From Verrucomicrobiia bacterium (GTDB lineage Bacteria > Verrucomicrobiota > Verrucomicrobiia > Verrucomicrobiales > DEV007), in the NCBI GenBank assembly GCA_020439925.1, contig JAGRPC010000020.1, forward strand, positions 1 to 43,958: 43,958 nt of DNA, read 5' to 3'. Each line of letters opens with the position of its first letter. Position 1 is the first letter of the stretch. Made by a program: the position numbers and the translations under genes. Positions 26,923 to 34,645 of the stretch are shown piece by piece. The notes beneath the pieces are model-generated. The model was given only the letters and a program-made list of their open reading frames with translations, made no database searches and was not told where the DNA came from.

Positions 26923-27546
26923 ATGTCACAATTTCAGGCAGTTCGATCAATCTTCCGAGAGGCCATGCTTTCAAATCCATCAGGGGAAAACATTCCGGAA
27001 ATCCAGCCGGGCGAAAATCGGTCCGCCAATTTCGCGACCCTTGTGAGGGATCATCACCGTGAGCTCCTCGTCTACGCGAACGCCTTGTGCGGCAATAGCG
27101 CTACCGCCCGGGACATCGTCCAGGATGCGTTCATCGTGGCCTACGAGAAATTCGCCATTTTCGACGTGACTCGCGATTTCGGCAGTTGGATGCGCGGGAT
27201 CGTCAGGAACAAGTGGCGCGAGTGGCTGCGGAGAAATCGACGCTACGACCTGGGCGACCATGAACTTGCCCGGATGGACGCCGATATCGCGGTCTGGCAG
27301 TCCAAACGACTGAAGGACGAAACTCCCCTTTTCGAAGCTCTCGAGGAATGCCTTTCACGCCTTCCCGAAACGCTTCGCCAAACGATCGAAGCCTACTACT
27401 ACGAAGGTCGCTCCGGCGACGAAGCGGCCCTGAGACTCGGCGTGGAGCCGGCGGCGGTGCGCAAACGGCTGCAACGAGCCAGAACCCTCCTGAAGCAGTG
27501 CCTCGAGTTCAAACAACTCCGAAACTCTCCCCAAAGCGAACCATGA
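26923..27546 (+). CDS. ECF-type RNA polymerase sigma factor
   Basis: The 207-residue protein has sigma region 2 at about 40-110 (LVRDHHRELLVYANALCG, ARDIVQDAFIVAYEKF, GSWMRGIVRNKWREWLRRNRR) and region 4 at about 130-190 (ALEECLSRLPETLRQTIEAYY then GRSGDEAALRLG and AAVRKRLQRAR). It is a normal length for an ECF factor. An ATG at 26965 is an alternative start that trims 14 unconserved residues. Its stop overlaps the start of the next gene in an ATGA junction, so the two proteins are translationally coupled. The partner has a single membrane helix and could act as its regulator. The gene also faces the PQQ-propeller operon, a possible target. Confidence 0.93.
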   Translation: MSQFQAVRSIFREAMLSNPSGENIPEIQPGENRSANFATLVRDHHRELLVYANALCGNSATARDIVQDAFIVAYEKFAIFDVTRDFGSWMRGIVRNKWREWLRRNRRYDLGDHELARMDADIAVWQSKRLKDETPLFEALEECLSRLPETLRQTIEAYYYEGRSGDEAALRLGVEPAAVRKRLQRARTLLKQCLEFKQLRNSPQSEP

Positions 27547-28469
27547 ACAAGGAATCGTTCCCCCATCCTTACGAGCCGGTTTCCGCGGATGAACGCTGGA
27601 TCGACGCGGCACTTTCCGAACATGCGAGACTGGGGCGGGACGGCGCGGACGAAGAGATGATTCTCCGCATCCTCTCGGAAACCGTGCATCGCCCCTCCCC
27701 TTCTGTCCAACGTCCCCACGCGAGATCCAGTCGCTTTTTCTCCCTTCCTTTCACTGCGTCGGCCTTCGCTGCTGCTGCGGCTTTCGGCATCCTCCTTGCC
27801 GGCTTGGCGTCACTCCGAACTTCCTCCAAGGTGCGCCAATCGGAAGAGCTCCGTTTCGTGGTTCATCTTCCCACCCCGCTTTCCGTGACAGAAAGGGCTC
27901 CCGCCGCCATTCCCGAGGCAGTGATCGCATCCCGTCTCGTGACGCTTCCACCGGCAGGATTCCATTTGGCTATCACTCCCTCGGATTCATTCGCTTCCCC
28001 GAATTCCCCCGAAATCGTCACCGAATTCGGCCCCACCTTCACCGATTGGCCCCGGGATACGTCGCGTGACGAGAAGCTTCGTATCGTTGCGGACCAGCGT
28101 GATTCCAGCCCGGACGGGCAGTCGTTCCGAGGTGACGTGGTTGTCGTACACGATCAATTTCGAATCGAGGCCGATGTGGTCGAGGTGGCGATTTCCGGAG
28201 GCGACCTCCTCACGCGGAAAACTCCACTCCTGGCAAGACGCGTCCGCGTTTCTCAACCCGGCGTCGGCTGCGAGGCGGAAGCGGAAATCCTCAGCTACGA
28301 TCCGGTTACGGAGGCTCTGGTCCTCACGGGAGTGTCACGTGTGACGACCGAACGCGGTGAACTGGATCATTTCAACCCGGGCGACCGCCTTGTGATTTCT
28401 CCCTCGGGCTTTTCCGTGGAGACCACTCCCGTGGAAATCCACGCCTCTCCTCCGTTGCTGAAACGATAG
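27543..28469 (+). CDS. Membrane-anchored protein with LptA/OstA-like domain, coupled to sigma factor
   Basis: The ATG at 27543 overlaps the sigma factor stop (ATGA) and yields 308 residues. The N-terminal 60 residues are acidic and soluble (ADERWIDAAL, DGADEEMILRIL), as in cytoplasmic anti-sigma tails. One membrane helix follows (about 66-92, rich in Ala and Leu). A low-complexity stretch with many Pro and Ser comes next. Residues about 178-290 resemble an LptA/OstA jelly-roll: FRGDVVVVHDQFRIEADVVEV, the EAEILSYDPVTEALVLTG block and the NPGDRLVI end. The position suggests an anti-sigma factor, and the fold suggests lipopolysaccharide binding; neither is proven, and no ZAS zinc motif is present. 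The LptA resemblance is a pattern judgement. Confidence 0.7.
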   Translation: MNKESFPHPYEPVSADERWIDAALSEHARLGRDGADEEMILRILSETVHRPSPSVQRPHARSSRFFSLPFTASAFAAAAAFGILLAGLASLRTSSKVRQSEELRFVVHLPTPLSVTERAPAAIPEAVIASRLVTLPPAGFHLAITPSDSFASPNSPEIVTEFGPTFTDWPRDTSRDEKLRIVADQRDSSPDGQSFRGDVVVVHDQFRIEADVVEVAISGGDLLTRKTPLLARRVRVSQPGVGCEAEAEILSYDPVTEALVLTGVSRVTTERGELDHFNPGDRLVISPSGFSVETTPVEIHASPPLLKR

Positions 28470-28485
28470 GGAACTACCTCTCGAT

Positions 28486-29142
28486 TCAGTCGAGTTCCTT
28501 GATCCGGATATTGCGGTAGGAGGTGCGGTCGGAGTGATCGGTAAGCATGATTTTCCCTTTTCCGGGGGCAAAACCTTCCTTCGCCTTGAATTTGCTCGCG
28601 GCGATCTTTTGCTTCCAATCTTCCGAGGTGGTATCGGCTTCGTTGACGAGTTCGCCATTGAGCCAGTGCTGGATTTTTCCGTTCTTCACCACGACACGAC
28701 TTTGATTCCACTCCCCGGACGGTCTGACATTCGTTTTTGCCGTGGGAGCCTGGATATCATAAAAAGATGCGGTGAGACGCTTGGTTCCATTCTTGGCATC
28801 CGGATGTTTCTGGTCATCAAGCATCTGGTATTCGATCCCTAGCCATTCCTTTCCACCTACTTTGGTGACCCAGTATTTCACACCATTGTTCCCCCCTTCT
28901 GCGAGTTTCCACTCCCACTCGAGGTCGAAATTGGTGAACTCCTTTTCCGAAAGCAGATTGCCTCCTTTCCCATCGAGACGCAGTTCCCCGTCCGCAATGC
29001 TCCAGCCGGGTCCGGGCTTTCCTCCGTCAGCGCCACTCCATCCGGCAAAACTCTTCCCGTCGAAAAGCGAATAAGTTTCTCCCGAGATGACGGGCACCGA
29101 GAGGGAAAGCAGGGCAATGGCAAAGAAGACGGAGGATTTCAT
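28486..29142 (-). CDS. Secreted DUF1080 (3-keto-disaccharide hydrolase-like) protein
   Basis: From the ATG at 29142 the product is 218 residues with a signal peptide ending VPVISG. The mature part is a single DUF1080 jelly-roll domain: YSLFDGKSFAGWSG at the front, GGNLLSEKEFTNFDLEWEWK, GNNGVKYWV, GIEYQMLDD, then the WNQSRVVVKNGKIQHWLNG and YRNIRIKEL ends. The family is expanded in Verrucomicrobiota and Planctomycetota and includes secreted 3-keto-glycoside hydrolases, although many members are unstudied. The gene is convergent with the LptA-like gene (16 bp apart) and stands alone otherwise. Sugar specificity cannot be predicted. Confidence 0.93.
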   Translation of the reverse strand: MKSSVFFAIALLSLSVPVISGETYSLFDGKSFAGWSGADGGKPGPGWSIADGELRLDGKGGNLLSEKEFTNFDLEWEWKLAEGGNNGVKYWVTKVGGKEWLGIEYQMLDDQKHPDAKNGTKRLTASFYDIQAPTAKTNVRPSGEWNQSRVVVKNGKIQHWLNGELVNEADTTSEDWKQKIAASKFKAKEGFAPGKGKIMLTDHSDRTSYRNIRIKELD

Positions 29143-29231
29143 GAGCCGGAGCTTAGGTGTGCCCACCCCCTATGGTCAAGACCGCAAGCAGGCGGATCCC
29201 TGTGAATTCGGGCAAGGAAAAAGCCGGAGTT

Positions 29232-30578
29232 TCACTCCTCGGTTTTCTCCTCTTCTTCCACCGTTTCGTCCTCATCCGCCTCGCCCGGAACGACCCTGCG
29301 GATCCCGACCTTGTCGATGCGTTGCCGGTCCATGTCGACGATTTCGAATTCGAACTCTCCCGCGGCAAAGGCTTCCCCCTCGGTCGGAAGGCGGTCGAGC
29401 CGGTGCACGATGTATCCGGCCAGCGTCTGGAAGGGCTCCTTCTCGGCCTCGGTGAGCACCGAGAACCCGGGAATGGCCTCCTCGACCATGTCAATCTCGA
29501 CCAGGCCATCCGCGAGCCAGGTGTTCTCCGCAGTTTCCCGCAGGGCCGGACGATCCTTCTGAAAGTCCCCGGGGCGCAGTTCACCCACGACTTCCTCCAC
29601 CAGATCGTCCAGGGTGATCAACCCCCGAACCGTTCCGAATTCGTCCGCAACCAGGGCTGCACCCAGTTTCGAATGACGCAAAGTGTCCAGCAGGGAAAGC
29701 GCCGACTGGGTCTCCGAAACGAAAAGCGGCTCGACACAGATTTCCCCAAGGGTTCGGGGACGAGGGCTTGCGACATTGGCGAACAACATGCGCAGGGAGA
29801 CGAGACCGATGATCGAGTCCCGGTTGTCTTCGTAGACAGGAAATACCGTCTGGTTGGTCGCCGATACCTTTGACCAGTAGGCCTCGGGCAAGGCGTTGCT
29901 CGCGAGGAACAGAATGCGCGGGCGGGGTTGCATCACCTCCTCGGCAAGCACCTCGCGCAGGTCGAAGACGCCTTCCACCATTTCGGATTCCTCCTGGTGC
30001 ACGGTCCCGGTGACAATGCCCTCGCGCAGGATCACTTCGACATCCGCCACGGAGGCGCCTTCGTCACCTTCCGGCGGTTTGCCGAAAAGCTTCAGAACGA
30101 GCTTCGTGCTCAGTTCAAGGAACGCGACCAGCGGCCTCGTGGCGATGGAGAGCATATCCATGGGCTTCGCCATGGCCGAGGCGATCGCCTCGGGAAATCG
30201 GAGCGCAAGCCCCTTCGGCACCAGTTCGCCGATCACGAGGGAAAAGTAGGTGATGAGGACAACCACGACGACGAAGGCGATCCGTTCCGAATAGGGCGCC
30301 AATGCCGGGATCTGGTCGATCCAGGGGGAAACATAGGGAGAGAGGGTCGATCCGCCGTAGGCACCCGCAAGGACGCCGACCAGAGTGATCCCCACTTGTA
30401 CCGTGCTCAGGAAACGCTCCGGGTTTTCCCCCAGCTTCAAAGCCCGTTCGGCCCCCTTCTTTCCACCTTCCGCCTGGATCTTGAGACGGCTGCGGCGTGC
30501 AGAGATCAGAGCAATCTCCGCCATGGCGAAGACTCCGTTGAGCAGCAGAAGGAGAAAAATGACGAGAATCTCTGTCAC
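29232..30578 (-). CDS. CNNM/CorC-type membrane protein with CBS domains (hemolysin family)
   Basis: The product is 448 residues from a GTG at 30578, which has an AGAGG sequence just upstream; another in-frame GTG lies at 30605. The N-terminal DUF21 domain contains about four membrane helices (EILVIFLLLLLNGVFAMAE, LSTVQVGITLVGVLAGAYG and later). CBS domains lie at about 200-330 (VMQPRPRILFLAS, SIIGLVSLRMLFA, GTVRGLITLDDLVEEVVGE), and the C-terminal CorC/HlyC domain at about 345-430 includes LPTEGEAFAAGEFEFEI. A Glu-rich tail ends the protein. Homologues are linked to magnesium or cobalt homeostasis; older names call them hemolysins without good evidence. The gene is divergent from the DUF423 gene. 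Confidence 0.93.
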   Translation of the reverse strand: MTEILVIFLLLLLNGVFAMAEIALISARRSRLKIQAEGGKKGAERALKLGENPERFLSTVQVGITLVGVLAGAYGGSTLSPYVSPWIDQIPALAPYSERIAFVVVVVLITYFSLVIGELVPKGLALRFPEAIASAMAKPMDMLSIATRPLVAFLELSTKLVLKLFGKPPEGDEGASVADVEVILREGIVTGTVHQEESEMVEGVFDLREVLAEEVMQPRPRILFLASNALPEAYWSKVSATNQTVFPVYEDNRDSIIGLVSLRMLFANVASPRPRTLGEICVEPLFVSETQSALSLLDTLRHSKLGAALVADEFGTVRGLITLDDLVEEVVGELRPGDFQKDRPALRETAENTWLADGLVEIDMVEEAIPGFSVLTEAEKEPFQTLAGYIVHRLDRLPTEGEAFAAGEFEFEIVDMDRQRIDKVGIRRVVPGEADEDETVEEEEKTEE

Positions 30579-30713
30579 AAAGCCTCTATTTCTCGCCGTT
30601 CTCACCGTAAAGTCAAGGATCGGAACCGGACCAGGATGGAACTACGCGGAAGGAGAAATTCGATTCCGCCCCTTGCTCCGTCCCCCTCCCCATGGTTTTT
30701 TCCCGCCTTTTCC

Positions 30714-31079
30714 ATGAGTTCCCCCGCCCGCATCCGCCTCGCCGCAGCTCTGCTTTTTCTCGGAATCGCCCTCGGAGCTTTCGGGGCCCACGGATTGGCT
30801 GAGAGGCTCTCCGAGACCGGACGAGTTGACAATTGGGAAACCGCCACTTTCTATCACCTCATCCATGCGCTCGCGATGTTTGCCCTTTCGCTGCATTCAC
30901 GCCGCGCTCTCGGCTACTACTGGTTCCTCGCGGGCATTCTCCTTTTCTCCGGCAGCCTCTATCTTCTCGCCGTCACTGGAGTGACCAAGTTGGGTGCCAT
31001 CACCCCGCTTGGAGGAGTGTCGTTCCTCGTTGGCTGGGCACGATGGGTCTTCCACCGCCGGGAGAAGGAGATTTCATGA
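30714..31079 (+). CDS. DUF423 (YgdD-like) small membrane protein
   Basis: The ATG at 30714 gives a 121-residue protein with four hydrophobic helices. The family pattern is clear: LGIALGAFGAHGL in the first helix, ATFYHLIHALAMFAL in the second, then LFSGSLYLLAVTG and ITPLGGVSFLVGWA. A longer reading of the same frame upstream is antisense to the CNNM/CorC gene and lacks protein-like features. Function is unknown for the family, which is widespread and membrane-bound. It is followed 35 bp later by the NIPSNAP gene. Confidence 0.9.
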   Translation: MSSPARIRLAAALLFLGIALGAFGAHGLAERLSETGRVDNWETATFYHLIHALAMFALSLHSRRALGYYWFLAGILLFSGSLYLLAVTGVTKLGAITPLGGVSFLVGWARWVFHRREKEIS

Positions 31080-31114
31080 CGTTCCCAATCTGCTCATTTC
31101 AACCCACCCACCCC

Positions 31115-31861
31115 ATGTACCGACTCATCCTGTTCCTGTCTCTGTTCCTTTCCACGGCATTGACTGCCGCGGATCCCGGCTGTTTCGAGTTGCGAACCTA
31201 TCACGCGGCCGAGGGAAAGCTGGAGGCCCTCAACGCTCGTTTTCGCAATCATACCCGGGCGCTCTTTGCCAAACATGGCATGACCAATGTTGCCTACTGG
31301 ATGCCGGTCGAAAACGAGGGCCAGACTCTCGTCTATCTGCTTGCCTACCCGGACCGCCAAGCGCGAGAGGTGTCGTGGAAGGCATTTAATGCCGACCCGG
31401 AATGGAAGTCGGCCAAGACGGAATCGGAAAAGGACGGAAAACTCGTGGCCAAGGTCGAGAGCCGCTTCCTGCACCTTACCGGGTATTCCCCGAAACTTCC
31501 TGCGTCGGAAGGAGCCACCCCGCGGCTCTTCGAAATGCGCGTCTACACCACCCGCCCCGGGCGGCTCGACGCTCTCGACACCCGCTTCCGCGATCACACC
31601 CTCGGCCTGTTCACCAAACACGGTATGACGAACCTCCTCTACTTCCATCTCGACGACGATCAGGAAGCATCCGATCACACTCTCGTCTATTTCCTCGCCC
31701 ATTCCTCTGCGGATGCACGCACGGCCAGTTTCGATGCCTTCCGCGCCGATCCCGACTGGATTGCGGCGCGGGATGCTTCAGAAAAGGAGGAAAAGATTCT
31801 CGTGGACCAGGGCGTGGCATCCACCCTGCTCAAGGCGACCGACTACTCGCCACTCAAATAA
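31115..31861 (+). CDS. Secreted protein with two NIPSNAP domains
   Basis: The 248-residue product has a signal peptide ending TALTAA. Two copies of a dimeric ferredoxin-like NIPSNAP domain follow, at about 24-125 and 135-245. They share a clear internal repeat: FELRTYHAAEGKLEALNARF against FEMRVYTTRPGRLDALDTRF, then FAKHGMTNVAYW against FTKHGMTNLLYF, then LVYLLAYPD against LVYFLAHSS. NIPSNAP proteins are common in Verrucomicrobiota and Planctomycetota and have no assigned bacterial function. It sits between DUF423 and an FMN reductase on the same strand, with short gaps, so they may be co-transcribed. Confidence 0.92.
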   Translation: MYRLILFLSLFLSTALTAADPGCFELRTYHAAEGKLEALNARFRNHTRALFAKHGMTNVAYWMPVENEGQTLVYLLAYPDRQAREVSWKAFNADPEWKSAKTESEKDGKLVAKVESRFLHLTGYSPKLPASEGATPRLFEMRVYTTRPGRLDALDTRFRDHTLGLFTKHGMTNLLYFHLDDDQEASDHTLVYFLAHSSADARTASFDAFRADPDWIAARDASEKEEKILVDQGVASTLLKATDYSPLK

Positions 31862-31876
31862 CCCCCCGGTTATAAA

Positions 31877-32452
31877 ATGCATCCTCCGAAACTTGTCGCC
31901 CTCTGCGGCAGCGCTCGCCACAGCTCTTTGAACCAGGCGGTTCTCGATACGGCGACTGCTGCAGCCATCGAAGCCGGGGCGTCCGTGACCAGGGTGCCAT
32001 GGGTCGACTATCCCCTGCCCCTCTTCAATCAGGACCTCGAAAGCGAGGAAGGACTTCCCGACGCGGTTCGAAAACTCAAATCCATTCTCCGGGAGGCTGA
32101 TGGATTTCTCATCGCCAGCCCGGAACACAACAGCGGTTACTCCGCCCTGCTGAAAAACGCGATCGATTGGTGCAGCCGGGCGGAAGGAGAAGACGAAGCT
32201 CCCTTGAGCGCCTTCGCCGGAAAAACGGCCGTGCTCTTCGCGGCATCGCCCGGAGCCCTCGGAGGTCTCCGCGGACTCTTCGCCCTGCGCGAACTGCTGC
32301 AGAATCTCCGGATCACCGTCTTCGCCGATCAGCTGGCGATCCGGACGGCCCATGAAGCCATCTCCGAAGGAGTCGTCACGGACATCAAGTGGGCCTCACA
32401 GATCGCGAAATTGACGGAACGCTACGTTGAGTTTGCATCGCGACTTTCGTGA
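31877..32452 (+). CDS. NADPH-dependent FMN reductase family protein
   Basis: This 191-residue protein is a flavodoxin-fold NAD(P)H-dependent oxidoreductase. The phosphate-binding loop for FMN is visible near the start as LCGSARHSSLN, and the family motif SPEHNSGYSALLKNAIDW lies near residues 76-93. No signal peptide is seen. The SPGALGG segment forms the second flavin loop. Relatives reduce quinones, azo dyes or chromate with FMN; the natural substrate is usually unknown. The gene begins 15 bp after the NIPSNAP stop and probably shares its transcript. Confidence 0.92.
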   Translation: MHPPKLVALCGSARHSSLNQAVLDTATAAAIEAGASVTRVPWVDYPLPLFNQDLESEEGLPDAVRKLKSILREADGFLIASPEHNSGYSALLKNAIDWCSRAEGEDEAPLSAFAGKTAVLFAASPGALGGLRGLFALRELLQNLRITVFADQLAIRTAHEAISEGVVTDIKWASQIAKLTERYVEFASRLS

Positions 32453-32640
32453 CACAACGCCTCGCTTCACCGGCCAACACCACGCCGCGCGAGCCGCGCA
32501 GCGCTACCCCTGATCTTTCCCGGACGCACCCCTGCCTCGATTTCGTATCGCGCTCCGCTACCCCAGGTAGCCCCGACCGGCCCGGTCGGGGGGCAGGCTC
32601 CGCCCGGCCGACACCGCACGGCGCTACCTCGGTCATTCCT
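32453..32640. repeat. Intergenic GC-rich palindromic repeat cluster
   Basis: The gap after the FMN reductase carries short repeated units rather than a gene. GCGCTACC occurs at 32501 and 32621, and GCTACC again at 32557, where it pairs with GGTAGC at 32566-32571. Directly after comes a perfect nine-base stem with a three-base loop, CCCCGACCG at 32571-32579 and CGGTCGGGG at 32583-32591. This looks like a dispersed palindromic element. The remaining bases to 32781 hold only the terminator listed separately. Confidence 0.5.
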
Positions 32641-32698
32641 TGAAATGGCGATTCCGGGTCAGGCGGAACAGGAGCCTGGAATCGGACGAACTCAAATC

Positions 32699-32733
32699 AA
32701 AAGCCCGCTCTCCGGAACGGGGAACGGGCTTGA
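32699..32733 (-). terminator. Intrinsic terminator of the Hsp20 operon
   Basis: On the minus strand, AAGCCCG (paired bases 32725-32731) and CGGGCTT (32701-32707) form a stem followed by TTTT and further T/A-rich bases. It lies about 50 bp after the stop of the second Hsp20 gene at 32782, the expected place for a rho-independent terminator. Confidence 0.75.
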
Positions 32734-32781
32734 AGGCCTGAAACGCGCCGGCAATGCATACAGGCCCAAATCGGGGTGAGG

Positions 32782-33177
32782 TCAGAGGATCTCGATCCGC
32801 CTAGGCTTGAGTTCTTCACGCAAGGGCAGACGCAACGAGAGGACCCCGTCTTCGAGAGACGCACTGATCCGACTTCCGTCGACCTCGGGTCCGACGTCGA
32901 GCCGAAGTCTCCAGTGCTTTTCGGACGAGTAGTCGCCGAGGGGACGCCACGATTCGGGAACGGCGGTCAGGCGAACCGCCTCGATCTCGAGAACTTCGTT
33001 TTCGACGGTGACCTTGATGTCCTCTTTCTTCACTCCCGGGAGCCGCACCGCCACCGCCCACGCCTCCTTGTCGTAGCGGGAGGTGTAATAGGGACGGTGG
33101 TATTCGGGCAGTCGCGGCTGGGGAACGGTCAGGGCCGTAGAGGTTGTGTGATTGGAAGGAGAGGTGTAGTCGCTCAT
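32782..33177 (-). CDS. Hsp20/alpha-crystallin family chaperone (second copy)
   Basis: The 131-residue product has an alpha-crystallin domain at about 35-130: AVAVRLPGVKKEDIKVTVENE, then the ISASLEDGVLSLRLP block that corresponds to the conserved A-x-x-x-n-G-v-L motif. The N-terminal arm (residues 1-34) is short, rich in Ser, Thr and Pro. It lies 67 bp after the first Hsp20 gene, so the two form a stress operon ended by the terminator at 32699-32733. Small heat shock proteins hold unfolded proteins in an ATP-independent way. It has no C-terminal I-x-I motif in the usual form, although the protein ends IEIL. Confidence 0.93.
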   Translation of the reverse strand: MSDYTSPSNHTTSTALTVPQPRLPEYHRPYYTSRYDKEAWAVAVRLPGVKKEDIKVTVENEVLEIEAVRLTAVPESWRPLGDYSSEKHWRLRLDVGPEVDGSRISASLEDGVLSLRLPLREELKPRRIEIL

Positions 33178-33244
33178 GAGAATTGGATTCTTGGAAGGTT
33201 GGGAGAGGTTTCAGCTTCTTGATTCCCGCCAAAGACAAAATGCA

Positions 33245-33685
33245 TCAGCGGATGTCGATGGAGACCGGTTTCCGGACCTCCTCTTTCGGGAGAGTGAGTT
33301 CGAGAATACCATCAGCGAGCCGTGCCGAGATGGCCTCGAAACGCACGCCTTCGGGGCAGCGAAGGACATATTCGGAACGGGCAGACTGACCGCCCTCGCC
33401 CGTTTCGGCTTGCCCCGCTTCACCGACACTCAGGCGGAGGATTCCTTCCTCGGCATCGAGGTTCAGCTGTTCGCGCTTCACGCCCGGCACCTCGATGCGG
33501 GCATGGAAGTTTTGCTCGTCCTCGTACCATTCCACTCCCGAGGAAGCCCGCTGGGAAAAGCCACCGCCACGGGATCCGGACGTTGCCGCGAGGAACAAGG
33601 GTTCAAAGAAGCGGAAGGGATCACCGAAAAAGCCGTCCCAGTCGCGCAGTTGATTCAAGGGATGCGAGTAACGAATCAGTTTCAT
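33245..33685 (-). CDS. Hsp20/alpha-crystallin family chaperone (first copy)
   Basis: From the ATG at 33685 the product is 146 residues; an earlier start at 33760 would add 25 residues without family likeness. The N-terminal arm is typical of bacterial class A small heat shock proteins (LNQLRDWDGFFGDPF, rich in Phe and Trp). The alpha-crystallin domain follows: FHARIEVPGVKREQLNLDAEE near residue 65-85 and ISARLADGILELTLPK near 125-140. It ends SIDIR, with I-D-I as a version of the I-x-I oligomerisation motif. The second copy, which lacks the aromatic arm, is encoded 67 bp downstream. Confidence 0.94.
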   Translation of the reverse strand: MKLIRYSHPLNQLRDWDGFFGDPFRFFEPLFLAATSGSRGGGFSQRASSGVEWYEDEQNFHARIEVPGVKREQLNLDAEEGILRLSVGEAGQAETGEGGQSARSEYVLRCPEGVRFEAISARLADGILELTLPKEEVRKPVSIDIR

Positions 33686-33970
33686 GGAATTCAGATGGAT
33701 TGGTTGAAAAGGTGAAAACACCGATTCACAAGAATGCATCTCTTGTACCACCCATCTCAAATCATCCCATTGCCCTGGTTTTCAATTATTTGCGTATTTT
33801 TGAAAACAGAGAATCCACCCATTCAAGTGCCATTATGACTCATACAAAGACAAGGTTGACCCATTGTTAAAGAGTCATTTTGGCTCTATTTTAATCAGCC
33901 AAGCCACCGAATCTTATCGGGCATCCGCGAACGTTTCACAGATCGATCCGTCCGGATCCCTAAGGGGCTC
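33686..33970 (-). promoter_or_regulatory. AT-rich upstream region of the Hsp20 operon
   Basis: These 285 bp hold no gene and should contain the Hsp20 promoter reading to the left. It is distinctly AT-rich from about 33760 to 33900. An imperfect hairpin, AGAGTC with GGCTCT around ATTTT, is at 33871-33887; it might end the upstream gene or serve as an operator. No CIRCE element and no convincing heat-shock sigma promoter were found. A CTTGAA hexamer exists on the minus strand near 33800. Confidence 0.35.
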
Positions 33971-34558
33971 CTACTTGCTGCTCGAGAAAGCGATGTCATC
34001 GAATGCCATGGTTTCCCCTTGGACGACCAAACGATAGCCGGTCTTCTCCTTGGCGAGCCCCGGATGGGTACCCTCCAGAACCAGGTCGCCCAGTTTTACC
34101 CGCACCTGGTTTCCCTCTACACTGCAGGACAATTCCACCCACTCCCCGGAAGCGGCGGAAAACTCCTTTTTCGCGAGCATTTCTGCCTTTGAGGCTGGAT
34201 CCTTCTTGTCCTTGTCCATCGAGAGCGTGGCAACCCCGTTCCCGACCGTTACTCGGAAAAGGTGGCCTTTCGCGTGATTGTAACTGAGGTGAAAACCTTT
34301 GGCCCCGTCGAATCGAACCTTCGCGCGAAACGAAGAATTGAGATGGGGGTCCGGGATGTTGAAGACAGCGGCGTGCTGGTCGGAAGCGAGCTCCGCGCCG
34401 GAGAGCGCCCCCTCCACGACTTTCCACTCTCCCTTTACCGCTTTCCACCCTTCGGGAAGGGCTGCTTTGCTGAAGTCACACTTCAGTTCGGGTTCCGCGG
34501 CAAAGCTGATTCCAGAAACGAGAATGGCGAGAAGGAGAGTGGCTCGAGCTGACTTCAT
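33971..34558 (-). CDS. Secreted jelly-roll protein, DUF1080/laminin-G-like
   Basis: The 195-residue product has a signal peptide ending ISFAA, then a single beta-rich domain. Features are WKAVKGEWKVVEGALSGAE near the front, a VRFDGAKGFHLSYNH segment in the middle and GEWVELSCSVEGNQVRVKLG, which matches the ligand-binding jelly-roll pattern of DUF1080 and related glycoside hydrolase 16-like annotations. It closes with ETMAFDDIAFSSSK. The best general name is a secreted, possibly carbohydrate-binding protein. It is a single-gene unit divergent from the Ldh-type oxidoreductase gene. Confidence 0.8.
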   Translation of the reverse strand: MKSARATLLLAILVSGISFAAEPELKCDFSKAALPEGWKAVKGEWKVVEGALSGAELASDQHAAVFNIPDPHLNSSFRAKVRFDGAKGFHLSYNHAKGHLFRVTVGNGVATLSMDKDKKDPASKAEMLAKKEFSAASGEWVELSCSVEGNQVRVKLGDLVLEGTHPGLAKEKTGYRLVVQGETMAFDDIAFSSSK

Positions 34559-34645
34559 GACGAGCGTTTTACTTCAGAGGTTTCCTGCGGGCAAGCTCCA
34601 ACTTTCCACTGGAATCGGGCTTCATTCCATGGCATCGCTTCCGCC

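Noticed and set aside
29928..30713. Upstream extension of the DUF423 reading frame
   Set aside because: The extension is antisense to the CNNM/CorC gene. The DUF423 protein starts naturally at the ATG at 30714 with its first helix.
34003..34287. Small plus-strand open frame opposite the secreted jelly-roll gene
   Set aside because: It is Pro/Arg-rich, antisense, and lacks a ribosome binding site or any known family.
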